Part shown: in pieces, positions 24,991 to 32,363 of the stretch
How positions within the stretch are numbered: the stretch's first letter is position 1
How the letters are laid out: each line of letters opens with the position of its first letter
Assembly: GCA_017962765.1 (NCBI GenBank)
Contig: JAGCUP010000031.1
Span: 1 to 34,074 of the forward strand
DNA length: 34,074 nt
Source of the DNA: Muribaculaceae bacterium
Lineage (GTDB): Bacteria > Bacteroidota > Bacteroidia > Bacteroidales > Muribaculaceae
Direction of reading: 5' to 3'
Notes under the pieces: generated by a model
Databases searched by the model: none
Seen by the model: the letters and a program-made list of their open reading frames with translations, nothing else
What the model was told of the DNA's origin: nothing
Position numbers and translations under genes: made by a program

Positions 24991-26016
24991 ATGAAAATAA
25001 AGAGCGACAAGATTTTCATGAGGCGGGCGTTACAGCTGGCGCGCGCCGGGGCGGGACACGTCTCGCCTAATCCTATGGTGGGTGCCGTCGTCGTGCATGA
25101 CGGCCGCATTGTGGGCGAGGGTTTCCACCGCCGTTGGGGCGAAGGCCATGCCGAAGTTAACGCCATCGCCAGTGTGAAAGATCGCTCGCTGTTGCCATCG
25201 AGCACCGTCTATGTGACGCTCGAGCCGTGCTCCCATTACGGGAAGACGCCGCCGTGCGCCCAACTGCTTATCGACCACCGGGTGGCACGCGTCGTGGTGG
25301 GCACCCTCGACCCCTTCGAGAAAGTGTCGGGGCGCGGTGTGGCCATGCTGCGCGAGTCGGGCATTGAGGTGACGGTGGGCATCCTCGAGGAGGAGTGCCG
25401 AAAGCTCAACCGTCGCTTCATCAAGGCGCACACCGCGGGACGACCCTGGGTGTTGCTCAAGTGGGCGCAGAGTGCCGACGGATTCATCGCGCCGTCACAA
25501 GGCCGTAGCGCCTTGTCATCGCCGCTCACCACGGTCTTCATGCACCGCGAGCGTGCCCTCGTCGATGCCATCGTGGTGGGGGCGCGCACCGTGGCCATTG
25601 ACGACCCGTCACTCACCGTGCGACACTGGAGCGGCAACTCGCCGTTGCGCGTGGTGCTCTCGCGTCGCGCCTCGCTGCCCGCCGGGAGCCGGTTGCTTAC
25701 CGATGGGAACCCCACCTTGGTTTACTCACAGTTGAGGAACGTGAAAGAGGGAGCGGTCGAATGGGTGTCGCTCGACACCTCACAGCCGGCATCGTGGCTC
25801 GAAGACCTGTATCGACGTGGCGTCACCAGCGTCATGGTCGAGGGTGGAGCCAATGTGCTCACCCAGCTGATAGCCTCCGGGCTGTGGGACGAGGCCCGCA
25901 TCGAAACGGCCCCCACGCTCCTCCACGACGGAGTGCCGGCCCCCGCCATCACCGGCCAAGAACTCTCGAAAGAAATCCACGACGGCCGCGAAATAGTCAC
26001 TTTAGCCCACGAATAA
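24991..26016 (+). CDS. ribD: Bifunctional riboflavin biosynthesis deaminase/reductase
   Basis: The 341-residue protein is RibD. The N-terminal zinc deaminase has SPNPMVGAVVVHDGRIVGEG, GEGHAEVNAI (zinc histidine and catalytic glutamate) and LEPCSHYGKTPPCAQLL (zinc cysteines). The C-terminal reductase begins near residue 145 with PWVLLKWAQSADGFIA and includes DAIVVGARTVAIDDPSLTVR and VTSVMVEGGANVLTQLI. It carries out deamination and then NADPH-dependent reduction of the pyrimidine intermediate in riboflavin synthesis, in the cytoplasm. The frame is open back to 24958 but the ATG at 24991 gives the usual N-terminal length; 25018 is also possible. No riboswitch-like FMN element is evident in the short upstream gap. 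Confidence 0.95.
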   Translation: MKIKSDKIFMRRALQLARAGAGHVSPNPMVGAVVVHDGRIVGEGFHRRWGEGHAEVNAIASVKDRSLLPSSTVYVTLEPCSHYGKTPPCAQLLIDHRVARVVVGTLDPFEKVSGRGVAMLRESGIEVTVGILEEECRKLNRRFIKAHTAGRPWVLLKWAQSADGFIAPSQGRSALSSPLTTVFMHRERALVDAIVVGARTVAIDDPSLTVRHWSGNSPLRVVLSRRASLPAGSRLLTDGNPTLVYSQLRNVKEGAVEWVSLDTSQPASWLEDLYRRGVTSVMVEGGANVLTQLIASGLWDEARIETAPTLLHDGVPAPAITGQELSKEIHDGREIVTLAHE

Positions 26017-26055
26017 TCCTTCTCTCCAGCCCGTTTCTCTCATTTTTCGGGTCGT

Positions 26056-26292
26056 TTACTTTTGAGGTGGCATTTTGGCACCTTTTCGCTCGTTAAACTC
26101 ACTGATGTAATATTCAAAGAAATTGCGATTTAGAATCAAACTGATGCGAAGCAGCTCGTGAGTGGAGATTGACTGCGACTGAAAAATCTTGTACACATTG
26201 TTGCGCGAACAAGACAATTCATGTGCGAGCCACACAACAGTTTTTTGTTGATGGCGCAATTCTTTTCTAATCAGTGCCCCGATAAACAGCAT
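26056..26292 (-). CDS. Small helix-turn-helix DNA-binding protein (XRE-like)
   Basis: The 78-residue protein reads LFIGALIRKELRHQQKTVVWLAHELSCSRNNVYKIFQ and then THELLRISLILNRNFFEYYISEF, the pattern of the short XRE-type HTH proteins common in Bacteroidetes. It is probably a transcription regulator. The frame is open to 26367 but the longer form overlaps the upstream gene; the ATG at 26292 has a purine-rich AAGGA-type stretch just before it and fits the family start. It follows the cysteine-rich exported protein gene by 22 bases on the same strand, so the two are probably one transcript. Its target is unknown; the adjacent exported gene or the inverted-repeat element at 26660-26776 are possible sites. 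Confidence 0.75.
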   Translation of the reverse strand: MLFIGALIRKELRHQQKTVVWLAHELSCSRNNVYKIFQSQSISTHELLRISLILNRNFFEYYISEFNERKGAKMPPQK

Positions 26293-26314
26293 ATCCTTCC
26301 AGAAGAAGGAAGTG

Positions 26315-26578
26315 TTATTTGTATTGTACCCAATAGGTGCAACTGTGATTGCACGAATTGCAGTCAAAGCGCATTTTTTGTTTACCGTTCGAGCCGGTCT
26401 CGATTAAATGCGAACTCATTGAATGGGTGCATTTCCCACATTTGTATTCTGTAGTAGTGATGGTGCATCCATTTGTGCAATTGTCAGTGACCTTGGTTAA
26501 AACAATGCGGCCATAAGCGAATGCTGTAATTATGGTGCAAATTGCAACCAACGTAGATAAAAGAACTTTCTTTTTCAT
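26315..26578 (-). CDS. Small cysteine-rich exported protein, unknown function
   Basis: The 87-residue protein has an N-terminal signal peptide (KKKVLLSTLVAICTIITAFA) and a mature part of about 65 residues with seven cysteines: DNCTNGC, YKCGKC and DCNSCNHSC. The CxxC spacing suggests a metal-binding ribbon or disulfide-bonded fold. I do not recognise a family. It precedes the small HTH gene on the same strand, and like the secreted CxxC protein at 29544-29981 it is a cysteine-rich exported product in the same AT-richer segment. A promoter-like box lies 50 bases upstream. Confidence 0.6.
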   Translation of the reverse strand: MKKKVLLSTLVAICTIITAFAYGRIVLTKVTDNCTNGCTITTTEYKCGKCTHSMSSHLIETGSNGKQKMRFDCNSCNHSCTYWVQYK

Positions 26579-26627
26579 TGATTAATAAGTATTAGTGCCC
26601 AATCAGTCCCGTAAGGCGTTATAAAAA

Positions 26628-26662
26628 CAAAAGTAGCGTGAACTGAATCGCCACACTCCAAA
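26628..26662 (-). promoter_or_regulatory. Possible promoter of the cysteine-rich protein / HTH pair
   Basis: Minus-strand TACTTTTG (26628-26635) fits the -7 box; TTTG (26659-26662) stands 23 bases upstream, slightly longer than usual, and touches the edge of the inverted-repeat element. Confidence 0.4.
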
Positions 26663-26776
26663 GGAAGGTCGTAGGAAAAACCGTTTGACGAAGTGATGGA
26701 AACAACAGCCCACGCCTATAGCGCGAGAGCCGCTTGCTATACTTGCGTCAATAGAAAATTTCCTACGTTTTCCTTT
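26660..26776. repeat. Nested inverted-repeat element, about 117 bp
   Basis: Four stems nest in order: AAAGGAA (26660-26666) with TTCCTTT (26770-26776); CGTAGGAAA (26670-26678) with TTTCCTACG (26759-26767); TTGACG (26685-26690) with CGTCAA (26746-26751); TATAGC (26717-26722) with GCTATA (26736-26741). All are exact. This may be a structured RNA, or a short non-coding mobile element with inverted ends. It lies in the 435-base gap between the divergent genes at 26578 and 27014, where no credible reading frame is present. Confidence 0.65.
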
Positions 26777-26956
26777 ACAAGTTAAAGCAATACGCTCTTT
26801 TAATCATGTCTGGATTGGTCTCAATCCAATGCAAAAGTAGTGTTTTTTTCCTTAACTGAAGTTTTTTTTAGAGTTTTTTATTCAGGATGTAATCAAATAT
26901 GTTACATGTAAACCCATTGATGACACATGAAAAGTCGAGCCAAATTCAGAACGGCC

Positions 26957-26964
26957 TATCTTTG
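26957..26964 (+). promoter_or_regulatory. Probable -7 box of the exported-protein operon
   Basis: TATCTTTG lies 49 bases before the ATG at 27014. No TTG is present at the usual distance. Its position inside the longer open frame argues that the downstream ATG is the true start. Confidence 0.45.
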
Positions 26965-27013
26965 CAACAAATATTTCATGACTTTTCAATATTCACCGAA
27001 ATATAACAATTAC

Positions 27014-27718
27014 ATGAAAAAAAGAATTCTATTGGCTGTTGTCACAATTCTTTCTGGAATGTCAATGGTTTCGCCTTGTTATTCGCAACTTCAGCCTAAA
27101 AAATTACCCTCAAAAGTGGGAAACTTAGGGACACCCACCACGTCAAACGAAGACCCACTGTCGTCTCCAACAGTCCCGGGGTCATCTTCCTCGTCAGACA
27201 TGTTAAATGGCCCTGGTGTGCAGAAATTCACATCAGCAGTGGGAGAAGTGGTTGGAGACGTGACGCGGAGTGCTCTTGAGGGCATGAGGGAGTGGGGTGA
27301 GGACTCCAAGCGTGTTGACATCACGGTCAGCTATGACGCTTCGATTGAAGGACCGGCGTTGGGCGTACAATATCGCACTCCGTTGTTCTTCGGCGTTTTT
27401 GCCCGCGCAGGATACAACTTGAAATATGACGAGATGAAGGGGAACATCAAGAAATTCCGTTGGAACGCCGGCTTGCAATTCTGGCTCAAGAATTGGGATA
27501 TACTGGAGTTGTCGGTGGGGGAAACATACTATAAAAAACTGGAGGATGTTTCCTATGGTTTGGGTCTTTCGACGGGGTACAGCCAAAAAATCTATAAGGG
27601 TCTCGGTGTGGAAGGCTCGTTAGGTGCCGCTTTAAGTTTCAAAACCGATGTTGACGGCGACCCTTATTTCAAGTTTATTTGGCATGTGGGACTCGTGTAT
27701 CGCATAGTGTTAGATTAA
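27014..27718 (+). CDS. Exported beta-rich protein, probably outer-membrane-like, unknown function
   Basis: The 234-residue protein has a signal peptide (KKRILLAVVTILSGMSMVSPCYS), a Ser/Pro/Thr-rich linker at about residues 25-65 and a beta-rich C-terminal part with alternating aromatic and polar residues (ALGVQYRTPLFFGVFARAGYNL, LQFWLKNWDILELSVGETYY). It ends in FIWHVGLVYRIVLD, like the closing strand of a small outer-membrane barrel. No family was recognised. It is the first of four closely spaced genes encoding exported proteins (27014-29981). An ATG at 26927 would give a longer frame but lies upstream of the promoter box, and the signal peptide begins only at 27014. Confidence 0.65.
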   Translation: MKKRILLAVVTILSGMSMVSPCYSQLQPKKLPSKVGNLGTPTTSNEDPLSSPTVPGSSSSSDMLNGPGVQKFTSAVGEVVGDVTRSALEGMREWGEDSKRVDITVSYDASIEGPALGVQYRTPLFFGVFARAGYNLKYDEMKGNIKKFRWNAGLQFWLKNWDILELSVGETYYKKLEDVSYGLGLSTGYSQKIYKGLGVEGSLGAALSFKTDVDGDPYFKFIWHVGLVYRIVLD

Positions 27719-27731
27719 AAGAATGTTTCAA

Positions 27732-28472
27732 ATGAAGAGACTTGCCCTAATTTCATTAGCAATAATCGCTTTCGCGCAATTTGCGAGAGCAGAATACGAA
27801 TACGGTCCGGCTAAGACCGAGACATTGTGGTATGAGGATGACCAACAATTCGTGTGTCGCCTTTTCCGCAACGATCCGCCCAAACTGGTGTTCGAAGTAT
27901 TCGGCTGTTTTATAAAAATAGGTAACCATCAGGTTGTGGACCTGCAATTAGCAGGAAAAGAGGGTTACTCTAAGGAGTTGAGGTTTACGATTGGCGCTCT
28001 CGCAGATGGTAGCATTTTTGATTTCTGCGGCTCGGTGGGCGAGGGTTGGGTCGATATGCCCATCCTCATCCAAATGAAAGACGGGAAAAAACTCAATGGC
28101 GTATGCCGATGCTCCACGGATATACTCAAGGGTGATGTGGTGAAAAGAGCTTTCACCTTGGATCCTAATTATCCCCAATACCATAGACTGTGTCGCGTGT
28201 ATGTCGGCATCAGTTTCTCGGACTTGCACGCCAAGGGAGAGCCAGACCCTGATTCGCTTGACCACGAAACGTTTATTGGCCAAGCAATTTCTTCAAGCAA
28301 CATCAAGTCGCTTGAATTGGGCAAGGGGGCATTCAAGACCAAGTTCGGCTCGTTCTCCACGCAACTGACCATTCAAGCGATGTTGCGTTCAATAGCCGAC
28401 TGCACATACGAAACAGAACTTTATTTTCCCGCAAACACAAGCACGTTAAAACAGGGAAAGCTGAAAAAATAA
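27732..28472 (+). CDS. Exported protein of unknown function
   Basis: The 246-residue protein has a signal peptide (KRLALISLAIIAFAQFARA) followed by a mature part starting EYEYGPAKTETLWYEDD. It contains five cysteines, scattered rather than in CxxC pairs except for CRC near residue 125, and is rich in predicted beta strands. I do not recognise the family. It begins a few bases after the preceding gene's stop and is followed after about 15 bases by a Sel1-repeat protein, so it is in the middle of the exported operon. An ATG at 27723, three codons earlier, is also possible. Confidence 0.65.
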   Translation: MKRLALISLAIIAFAQFARAEYEYGPAKTETLWYEDDQQFVCRLFRNDPPKLVFEVFGCFIKIGNHQVVDLQLAGKEGYSKELRFTIGALADGSIFDFCGSVGEGWVDMPILIQMKDGKKLNGVCRCSTDILKGDVVKRAFTLDPNYPQYHRLCRVYVGISFSDLHAKGEPDPDSLDHETFIGQAISSSNIKSLELGKGAFKTKFGSFSTQLTIQAMLRSIADCTYETELYFPANTSTLKQGKLKK

Positions 28473-28487
28473 CAAACAATGCTACTT

Positions 28488-29507
28488 ATGAAAACGAGGT
28501 ACATCATCATATTGTTACTTACTGCGCTGATCTTCCCAATGAGTATGGAGGCACAAAAGAAAAAAGGTGCCACAAGGAAAAAAACGAACACCGCGGTCCA
28601 GCAGGGGATAAAAATTGACCCTAATCTGTCGGCCGACGAACTTTGGGACAAATTCCGTGAGGCCGTTGAGGCGGGGCGTCACAAAGAGGCCGTGACCTAT
28701 GTGAGGCATGCCGCCGATAAGGGCCACAAATATGCTTGTTATATTTTGGGGATTTCCTATTATTTCGAAACCTCAAAAAAAACAAGTTTTACAACAAACT
28801 CAATTAAGGATGACAAGGACATTGTCTTTAAGTACAAAGCAGGCGATTTTGGAATACAACAACCTGATTATGACAAAGCTATATGTTATTTAAAAACCAG
28901 TGCCGATAATGGTTATTCTTCTGCTTATGGCGTGATAAGTTTGTGCTATGAGGCTAAAAAAGATGAAAAGACTGCTTTTGATTGGGCAAAAAAGGGGGTG
29001 GATAAGGGAGATGTGGATGCAATGCGGCTCTATGGGGACGACTTACTATATGGTACAGGATGTGTCGCTAATCCCGCCGAAGGAATAAAATGGCTTAGAA
29101 CGGCAGTGGAAAAAGGTGACAAGAGTTCTACATTCCTTTTGGGATTATATTACCATATAAGTGATGAATACGCAAAAGCAGCTTATTGGTTGCACCGCTT
29201 TTTGTCTCATGAACCCGGCCATTATGAAACTTGTTATAGATTAGCTTATTTATATTGTTATGGTGATGGCGTTCCCAAAGATAGGGACAAGTCGTTCATA
29301 TATATAAAGACAGCGTATGAAAAATGCGATGATATTAGTTTTTCGTATCACTGTTTGTATTTTTTAGCGGTTCACTATGAGAACGGTTGGGGCGTGGCAA
29401 AATCGACCGACGAAGCGAGGCGTCTTTTCACTAAGGTTTTTGAGCAAACTGATGATACTGACTTGAAAACGAAAGCCATGAAGCATTTGAATTCTCTCGA
29501 GAAATGA
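28488..29507 (+). CDS. Exported Sel1-repeat (TPR-like) protein
   Basis: The 339-residue protein has a signal peptide (KTRYIIILLLTALIFPMSMEA), a lysine-rich stretch (QKKKGATRKKTN) and a row of Sel1-like repeats from about residue 55, for example HAADKGHKYACYILGISYYFE, KTSADNGYSSAYGVISLCYEA, GIKWLRTAVEKGDKSSTFLLGLYY and CYRLAYLYCYGDGVPKDRDKS. Sel1 repeats form alpha-solenoids that bind protein partners. The exported location suggests a periplasmic or outer-membrane assembly role. The DNA in the repeat part is visibly AT-richer than most of the window, hinting at transfer. An ATG at 28479 is an alternative start. Confidence 0.8.
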   Translation: MKTRYIIILLLTALIFPMSMEAQKKKGATRKKTNTAVQQGIKIDPNLSADELWDKFREAVEAGRHKEAVTYVRHAADKGHKYACYILGISYYFETSKKTSFTTNSIKDDKDIVFKYKAGDFGIQQPDYDKAICYLKTSADNGYSSAYGVISLCYEAKKDEKTAFDWAKKGVDKGDVDAMRLYGDDLLYGTGCVANPAEGIKWLRTAVEKGDKSSTFLLGLYYHISDEYAKAAYWLHRFLSHEPGHYETCYRLAYLYCYGDGVPKDRDKSFIYIKTAYEKCDDISFSYHCLYFLAVHYENGWGVAKSTDEARRLFTKVFEQTDDTDLKTKAMKHLNSLEK

Positions 29508-29543
29508 AGATTAAACATATTACTAACTAAATAACAAACAAAA

Positions 29544-29981
29544 ATGAAGAAACTTTTTCTCTTTTTAATGGTAATCGCGTCGTTGTCGGTGGCAGACGTT
29601 TGCTACGCCGACAGCTATTGCAGTCAATGCAAGGGCTCGGGAAAATACCAAGATTATTGTCCCGACTGTTATCATGGGTATAATAACTGCAGGACTTGCC
29701 GAGGACAGGGGTGGGTGACGTGTTCACGCTGCGACGGCTCGGGCAAGACACAGTGCTCAACATGTAGAGGGACGGGAACAAACAGGGATCGTACCGCCTA
29801 TTGCGGTGATTGTGGCGGCTATGGCGAGAAGTATTGCAGTCGATGTCAAGGCCGTGGTGCCGAGGAGTGTCCTAACAGCAGCTGCTACAAGGGGAAAATC
29901 CCATGCAGCCGTTGTGATGCAAGGGGAATCATCGACAAGCCGTGTCGAACGTGTAACGGTACAGGCATAGTCCGCAATTAG
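29544..29981 (+). CDS. Exported DnaJ-zinc-finger-like protein with many CxxCxGxG repeats
   Basis: The 145-residue protein has a signal peptide (KKLFLFLMVIASLSVADVCYA) and then almost nothing but CxxC units: CSQCKGSG, CPDC, CRTCRGQG, CSRCDGSG, CSTCRGTG, CGDCGGYG, CSRCQGRG, CSRCDARG and CRTCNGTG. This is the zinc-binding repeat of DnaJ, normally four copies in a cytosolic chaperone. Here there are about nine, without a J domain, on an exported protein. Zinc binding or a thiol role in the periplasm is possible. It closes the four-gene operon; a clear terminator follows about 110 bases downstream. Confidence 0.8.
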   Translation: MKKLFLFLMVIASLSVADVCYADSYCSQCKGSGKYQDYCPDCYHGYNNCRTCRGQGWVTCSRCDGSGKTQCSTCRGTGTNRDRTAYCGDCGGYGEKYCSRCQGRGAEECPNSSCYKGKIPCSRCDARGIIDKPCRTCNGTGIVRN

Positions 29982-30090
29982 GATGCTTTAACCGCAACTC
30001 GATCCTTTCAATCTCTGCTAAGTCTTGGCCTGCGGAGGATAGACAAGTCGAAGACTGGGCGGTGTGCGTATATAAGGCCTCAGTAAAGGC

Positions 30091-30126
30091 AACAGCCCCA
30101 CTCGCAAAGAGCAGGGGCTGTTTTTG
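30091..30126 (+). terminator. Rho-independent terminator after the exported operon
   Basis: AACAGCCCC (30091-30099) pairs exactly with GGGGCTGTT (30114-30122), overlapping a TTTTT run (30121-30125). An extra CTC/GAG pairing can form in the loop. It points in the plus direction; in the minus direction only a weak CCTTT follows, so it may serve the convergent PIN gene poorly. Confidence 0.85.
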
Positions 30127-30160
30127 ATATTATAATAACTCTGTACTAACGATAGTTGAG

Positions 30161-30667
30161 TTAATCTTCAGTCGTGTTCTCAAAATCAAAAAGACCAAAT
30201 CTATTAGCCACAGATGTATGAATATCTATAAATTGATAGTCAAGTTTTCCTCGTTGTTGAAGAATGTCATACATTGTTTTACTTGAGGTGTCTGCAGTAA
30301 TATAGAATGAAGCTTTACCTGCTTGCGCTTGAGCCATAAGTTTAACATCATTCTGTATCATAATGCGACTTTCAACTTTTAGCACACCTTTACTCTTAGC
30401 CTCGAATAGGATGTTCGCGAAATCTCCAGCGAGTGTGGCATCAAAGGGATTAAAAGCAACGAGTTGTATATTATTTAAAGGCAGCTCTTCAATTTTCCCT
30501 TTTACGAGATATTCTGCAAGAGCGATTGAACTCAAGCGAAATATACAATTTTCACTTGTCAAAAAATGCTGAAAATAGCCTACAGCATTATTATGTAATG
30601 GGTCTGTTGAAGATATGAGGCGTATTATAAAACCAGTGTCGCAATATGCTATCTTAGGTGTTTTCAT
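30161..30667 (-). CDS. PIN-domain protein, probable ribonuclease toxin-like
   Basis: The 168-residue protein has the PIN arrangement: AYCDTGFIIRLI with Asp10, SSIALAEYL with Glu52, MIQNDVKLMAQAQAG with Asp107 and FYITADTSS with Asp126. These four acidic residues bind the metal ions in PIN nucleases such as VapC. The start overlaps the end of the upstream 258-residue gene by four bases, implying coupled translation. VapC-type toxins pair with a small antitoxin of about 80 residues, whereas the partner here is three times larger. No such small antitoxin is seen. Its activity and target cannot be read from the sequence. Confidence 0.75.
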   Translation of the reverse strand: MKTPKIAYCDTGFIIRLISSTDPLHNNAVGYFQHFLTSENCIFRLSSIALAEYLVKGKIEELPLNNIQLVAFNPFDATLAGDFANILFEAKSKGVLKVESRIMIQNDVKLMAQAQAGKASFYITADTSSKTMYDILQQRGKLDYQFIDIHTSVANRFGLFDFENTTED

Positions 30668-31440
30668 AAGGCCCCACCTCCTCTCACTTCTCGTATGTAT
30701 TCATCTACATCGACACCATCCCACGTTTGAGAGGCAAGATTGATTTTCTCATTAAGGTAGTCTTCGTCAAATTGCAAGGAAAACCCTTTTAGCTCTATAA
30801 GGGTTAATGTCTTGTAATCAATCTCACCAGTGATGATATTTTGTTTGCCTTTGACGACAACTCCATATTCTTTATATAAAGGGTTTCTCTCAAGACTGGC
30901 GAGATATTCTTTATCAGCACTGATTGTAAGGGTGCCAAAGTCTGTGACGAGGTGAATGTTTGATTTCTCCTTGCCCCCGGCATCAATCAGTTTTCCAAAG
31001 AAATACAATTCAGCCTCAACCCAAACATTTTCATTATGAACAAATTGAGTGTCGGGCTTTATATGAAAAGGAGTATCTGTGGACTCCGAGGTGCTTAAAG
31101 AAAACTCAATGTTGTTTCTCATGGCAAGATCCCGAAACCCATTCATGGCTCTTGAGGTATTCGTCTCTAAAGCATCAATATTGAGGGTGGTACTAAACAT
31201 AGTCAACATAGCGGCAATTTCGACAGCACGTTGTTTCGATGTTTTTACGATATTCACTAACGACCCTTCTTCAATGCTGTAAACATTCGGTTGTGTTTTG
31301 TCTTTAAGATGATCACCAAGCAATAAAATTATGTTGTCTATGACACTTCGTGCAAGCCTAATGTCATAATTGTTGGGAGAAATGGCTTTGCCATTAAACT
31401 GCCCAACAATACGAATTGATATATTGCCCTCGTTGTTCAT
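30664..31440 (-). CDS. Unknown 258-residue partner of the PIN-domain protein
   Basis: The protein begins with ISIRIVGQFNGKAISPNNYDIRLARSVIDN and continues with SIEEGSLVNIVKTSKQRAVEIAAML, then ETNTSRAMNGFRDLAMRNNIEFSLSTS. The second half is beta-rich (VWVEAELYFFGKLIDAGG, YGVVVKGKQNIITGEI). There is no signal peptide. I recall uncharacterised proteins with similar GSV-x-x-I-K-TS runs in other bacteria but cannot name a family. Its four-base overlap with the PIN gene and the shared promoter make it the likely antitoxin, regulator or sensor of a two-gene module. No helix-turn-helix, ribbon-helix-helix or AbrB motif typical of VapB antitoxins was noticed. Confidence 0.65.
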   Translation of the reverse strand: MNNEGNISIRIVGQFNGKAISPNNYDIRLARSVIDNIILLLGDHLKDKTQPNVYSIEEGSLVNIVKTSKQRAVEIAAMLTMFSTTLNIDALETNTSRAMNGFRDLAMRNNIEFSLSTSESTDTPFHIKPDTQFVHNENVWVEAELYFFGKLIDAGGKEKSNIHLVTDFGTLTISADKEYLASLERNPLYKEYGVVVKGKQNIITGEIDYKTLTLIELKGFSLQFDEDYLNEKINLASQTWDGVDVDEYIREVRGGGAL

Positions 31441-31460
31441 AATTGATAATTATATCAGCA

Positions 31461-31504
31461 AATTTTGCTTTGCAAAATTAAGCATTGTCAGCCGATAAAC
31501 CAAA
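31461..31504 (-). promoter_or_regulatory. Promoter of the PIN module with overlapping palindrome
   Basis: Minus-strand TAATTTTG (31473-31480) and TTTG (31501-31504) are 20 bases apart. AATTTTGC (31461-31468) and GCAAAATT (31472-31479) form an exact 8-bp inverted repeat with a three-base spacer that covers the -7 box and expected start of transcription, so it is a candidate operator. The start codon is at 31440. Confidence 0.7.
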
Positions 31505-31606
31505 TTATCGGGCTGTCAACTTCAAATTTGAGGTCGTTTTTAACATTTTGGGTTTCCGCCATGTTGTTTGTTGAGGCGGGTTTGGCCTCGGGGGAGAGGG
31601 AGGGGG

Positions 31607-32356
31607 TCACAGTGCGATGTCGTTGAGCCAGGTGTCGTCGGCGAAGCGGCATAGATCGACGTAGGCGTCGATGCCGGGGACGACGCCGCACTGCGAGAAC
31701 TGCCAGATGGTGTATCGTCCGTTCCAATCGACAGCGGGTTCGTTTTCGCTGTATCGTCCCAAATAAAGCTGGTAGTCGTTGAAAGCCGGCGCGAGGTTGT
31801 CGTTATAGAACGTGGTGGTGCTGTAGATGATGGGGCGCCGACCGTAGTGTTTCTCGAGGAGTTGCGCCATGCGGGCGATGCTGTCGACGAGCTGTCGCCG
31901 CGACCAGTCGCCGCGCGTCTCCACGTCAATCATTGGGACGAGGTCCTGCGAGGCGCGTGGAGCGAGGCGCGTGAAGTTGTTGACTTGGCTCTGGACGCTC
32001 GCCGTGGTGGTGAAATAGTGGTAGCTTCCTACCACGAGCCCCAGCTTGCGCGCCGTCTCGACGTTGTAGCCATAGTGCGGAGACTCGTAGGTGGCACCCT
32101 CGGTGGCCTTGATGAAGACGAAACGTATGTTCTTATCCTGAGTTACCCGTGCCCAGTCAATCATGCCTTGGTGGCTCGAAATGTCGATGCCGTCGTAGGG
32201 AGCGGTGATGTCGCGCGGCGCGAAGATGCGTTGGCTGTCCGTGTGCCGCTCTTGTCCCGCATGGTGGCAGGCCCAGCACAGGCAAGCCAGGAGGCAGCAC
32301 GCCGCCAGCTGTAGCGTGCGACCTGTGGAGAGTGCTGCCGTAGTGTCGCGTCGCAT
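31607..32356 (-). CDS. GH25 lysozyme-type muramidase, probable lipoprotein
   Basis: The 249-residue protein has a lipoprotein-like N terminus (LQLAACCLLACLCWAC) and a GH25 domain over residues 50-245: YDGIDISSHQGMIDWARV with the first catalytic-site aspartate, FVFIKATEGATYESPHY, LVPMIDVETRGDW with the catalytic Asp-x-Glu pair, RPIIYSTTTFYN, and YTIWQFSQCGVVPGIDAYVDL at the end. GH25 enzymes cleave the MurNAc-GlcNAc beta-1,4 bond of peptidoglycan. It should act in the periplasm or on the cell surface. It starts 7 bases after the larger GH25 gene and is read from the same transcript. Several cysteines near the N terminus could be the lipid anchor, so that position is uncertain. Confidence 0.9.
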   Translation of the reverse strand: MRRDTTAALSTGRTLQLAACCLLACLCWACHHAGQERHTDSQRIFAPRDITAPYDGIDISSHQGMIDWARVTQDKNIRFVFIKATEGATYESPHYGYNVETARKLGLVVGSYHYFTTTASVQSQVNNFTRLAPRASQDLVPMIDVETRGDWSRRQLVDSIARMAQLLEKHYGRRPIIYSTTTFYNDNLAPAFNDYQLYLGRYSENEPAVDWNGRYTIWQFSQCGVVPGIDAYVDLCRFADDTWLNDIAL

Positions 32357-32363
32357 CGTTTAG

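Noticed and set aside
26056..26063. TACTTTTG on the plus strand as a promoter box
   Set aside because: It lies in the end of the HTH gene, has no -33 element and no plus-strand gene follows within a reasonable distance.
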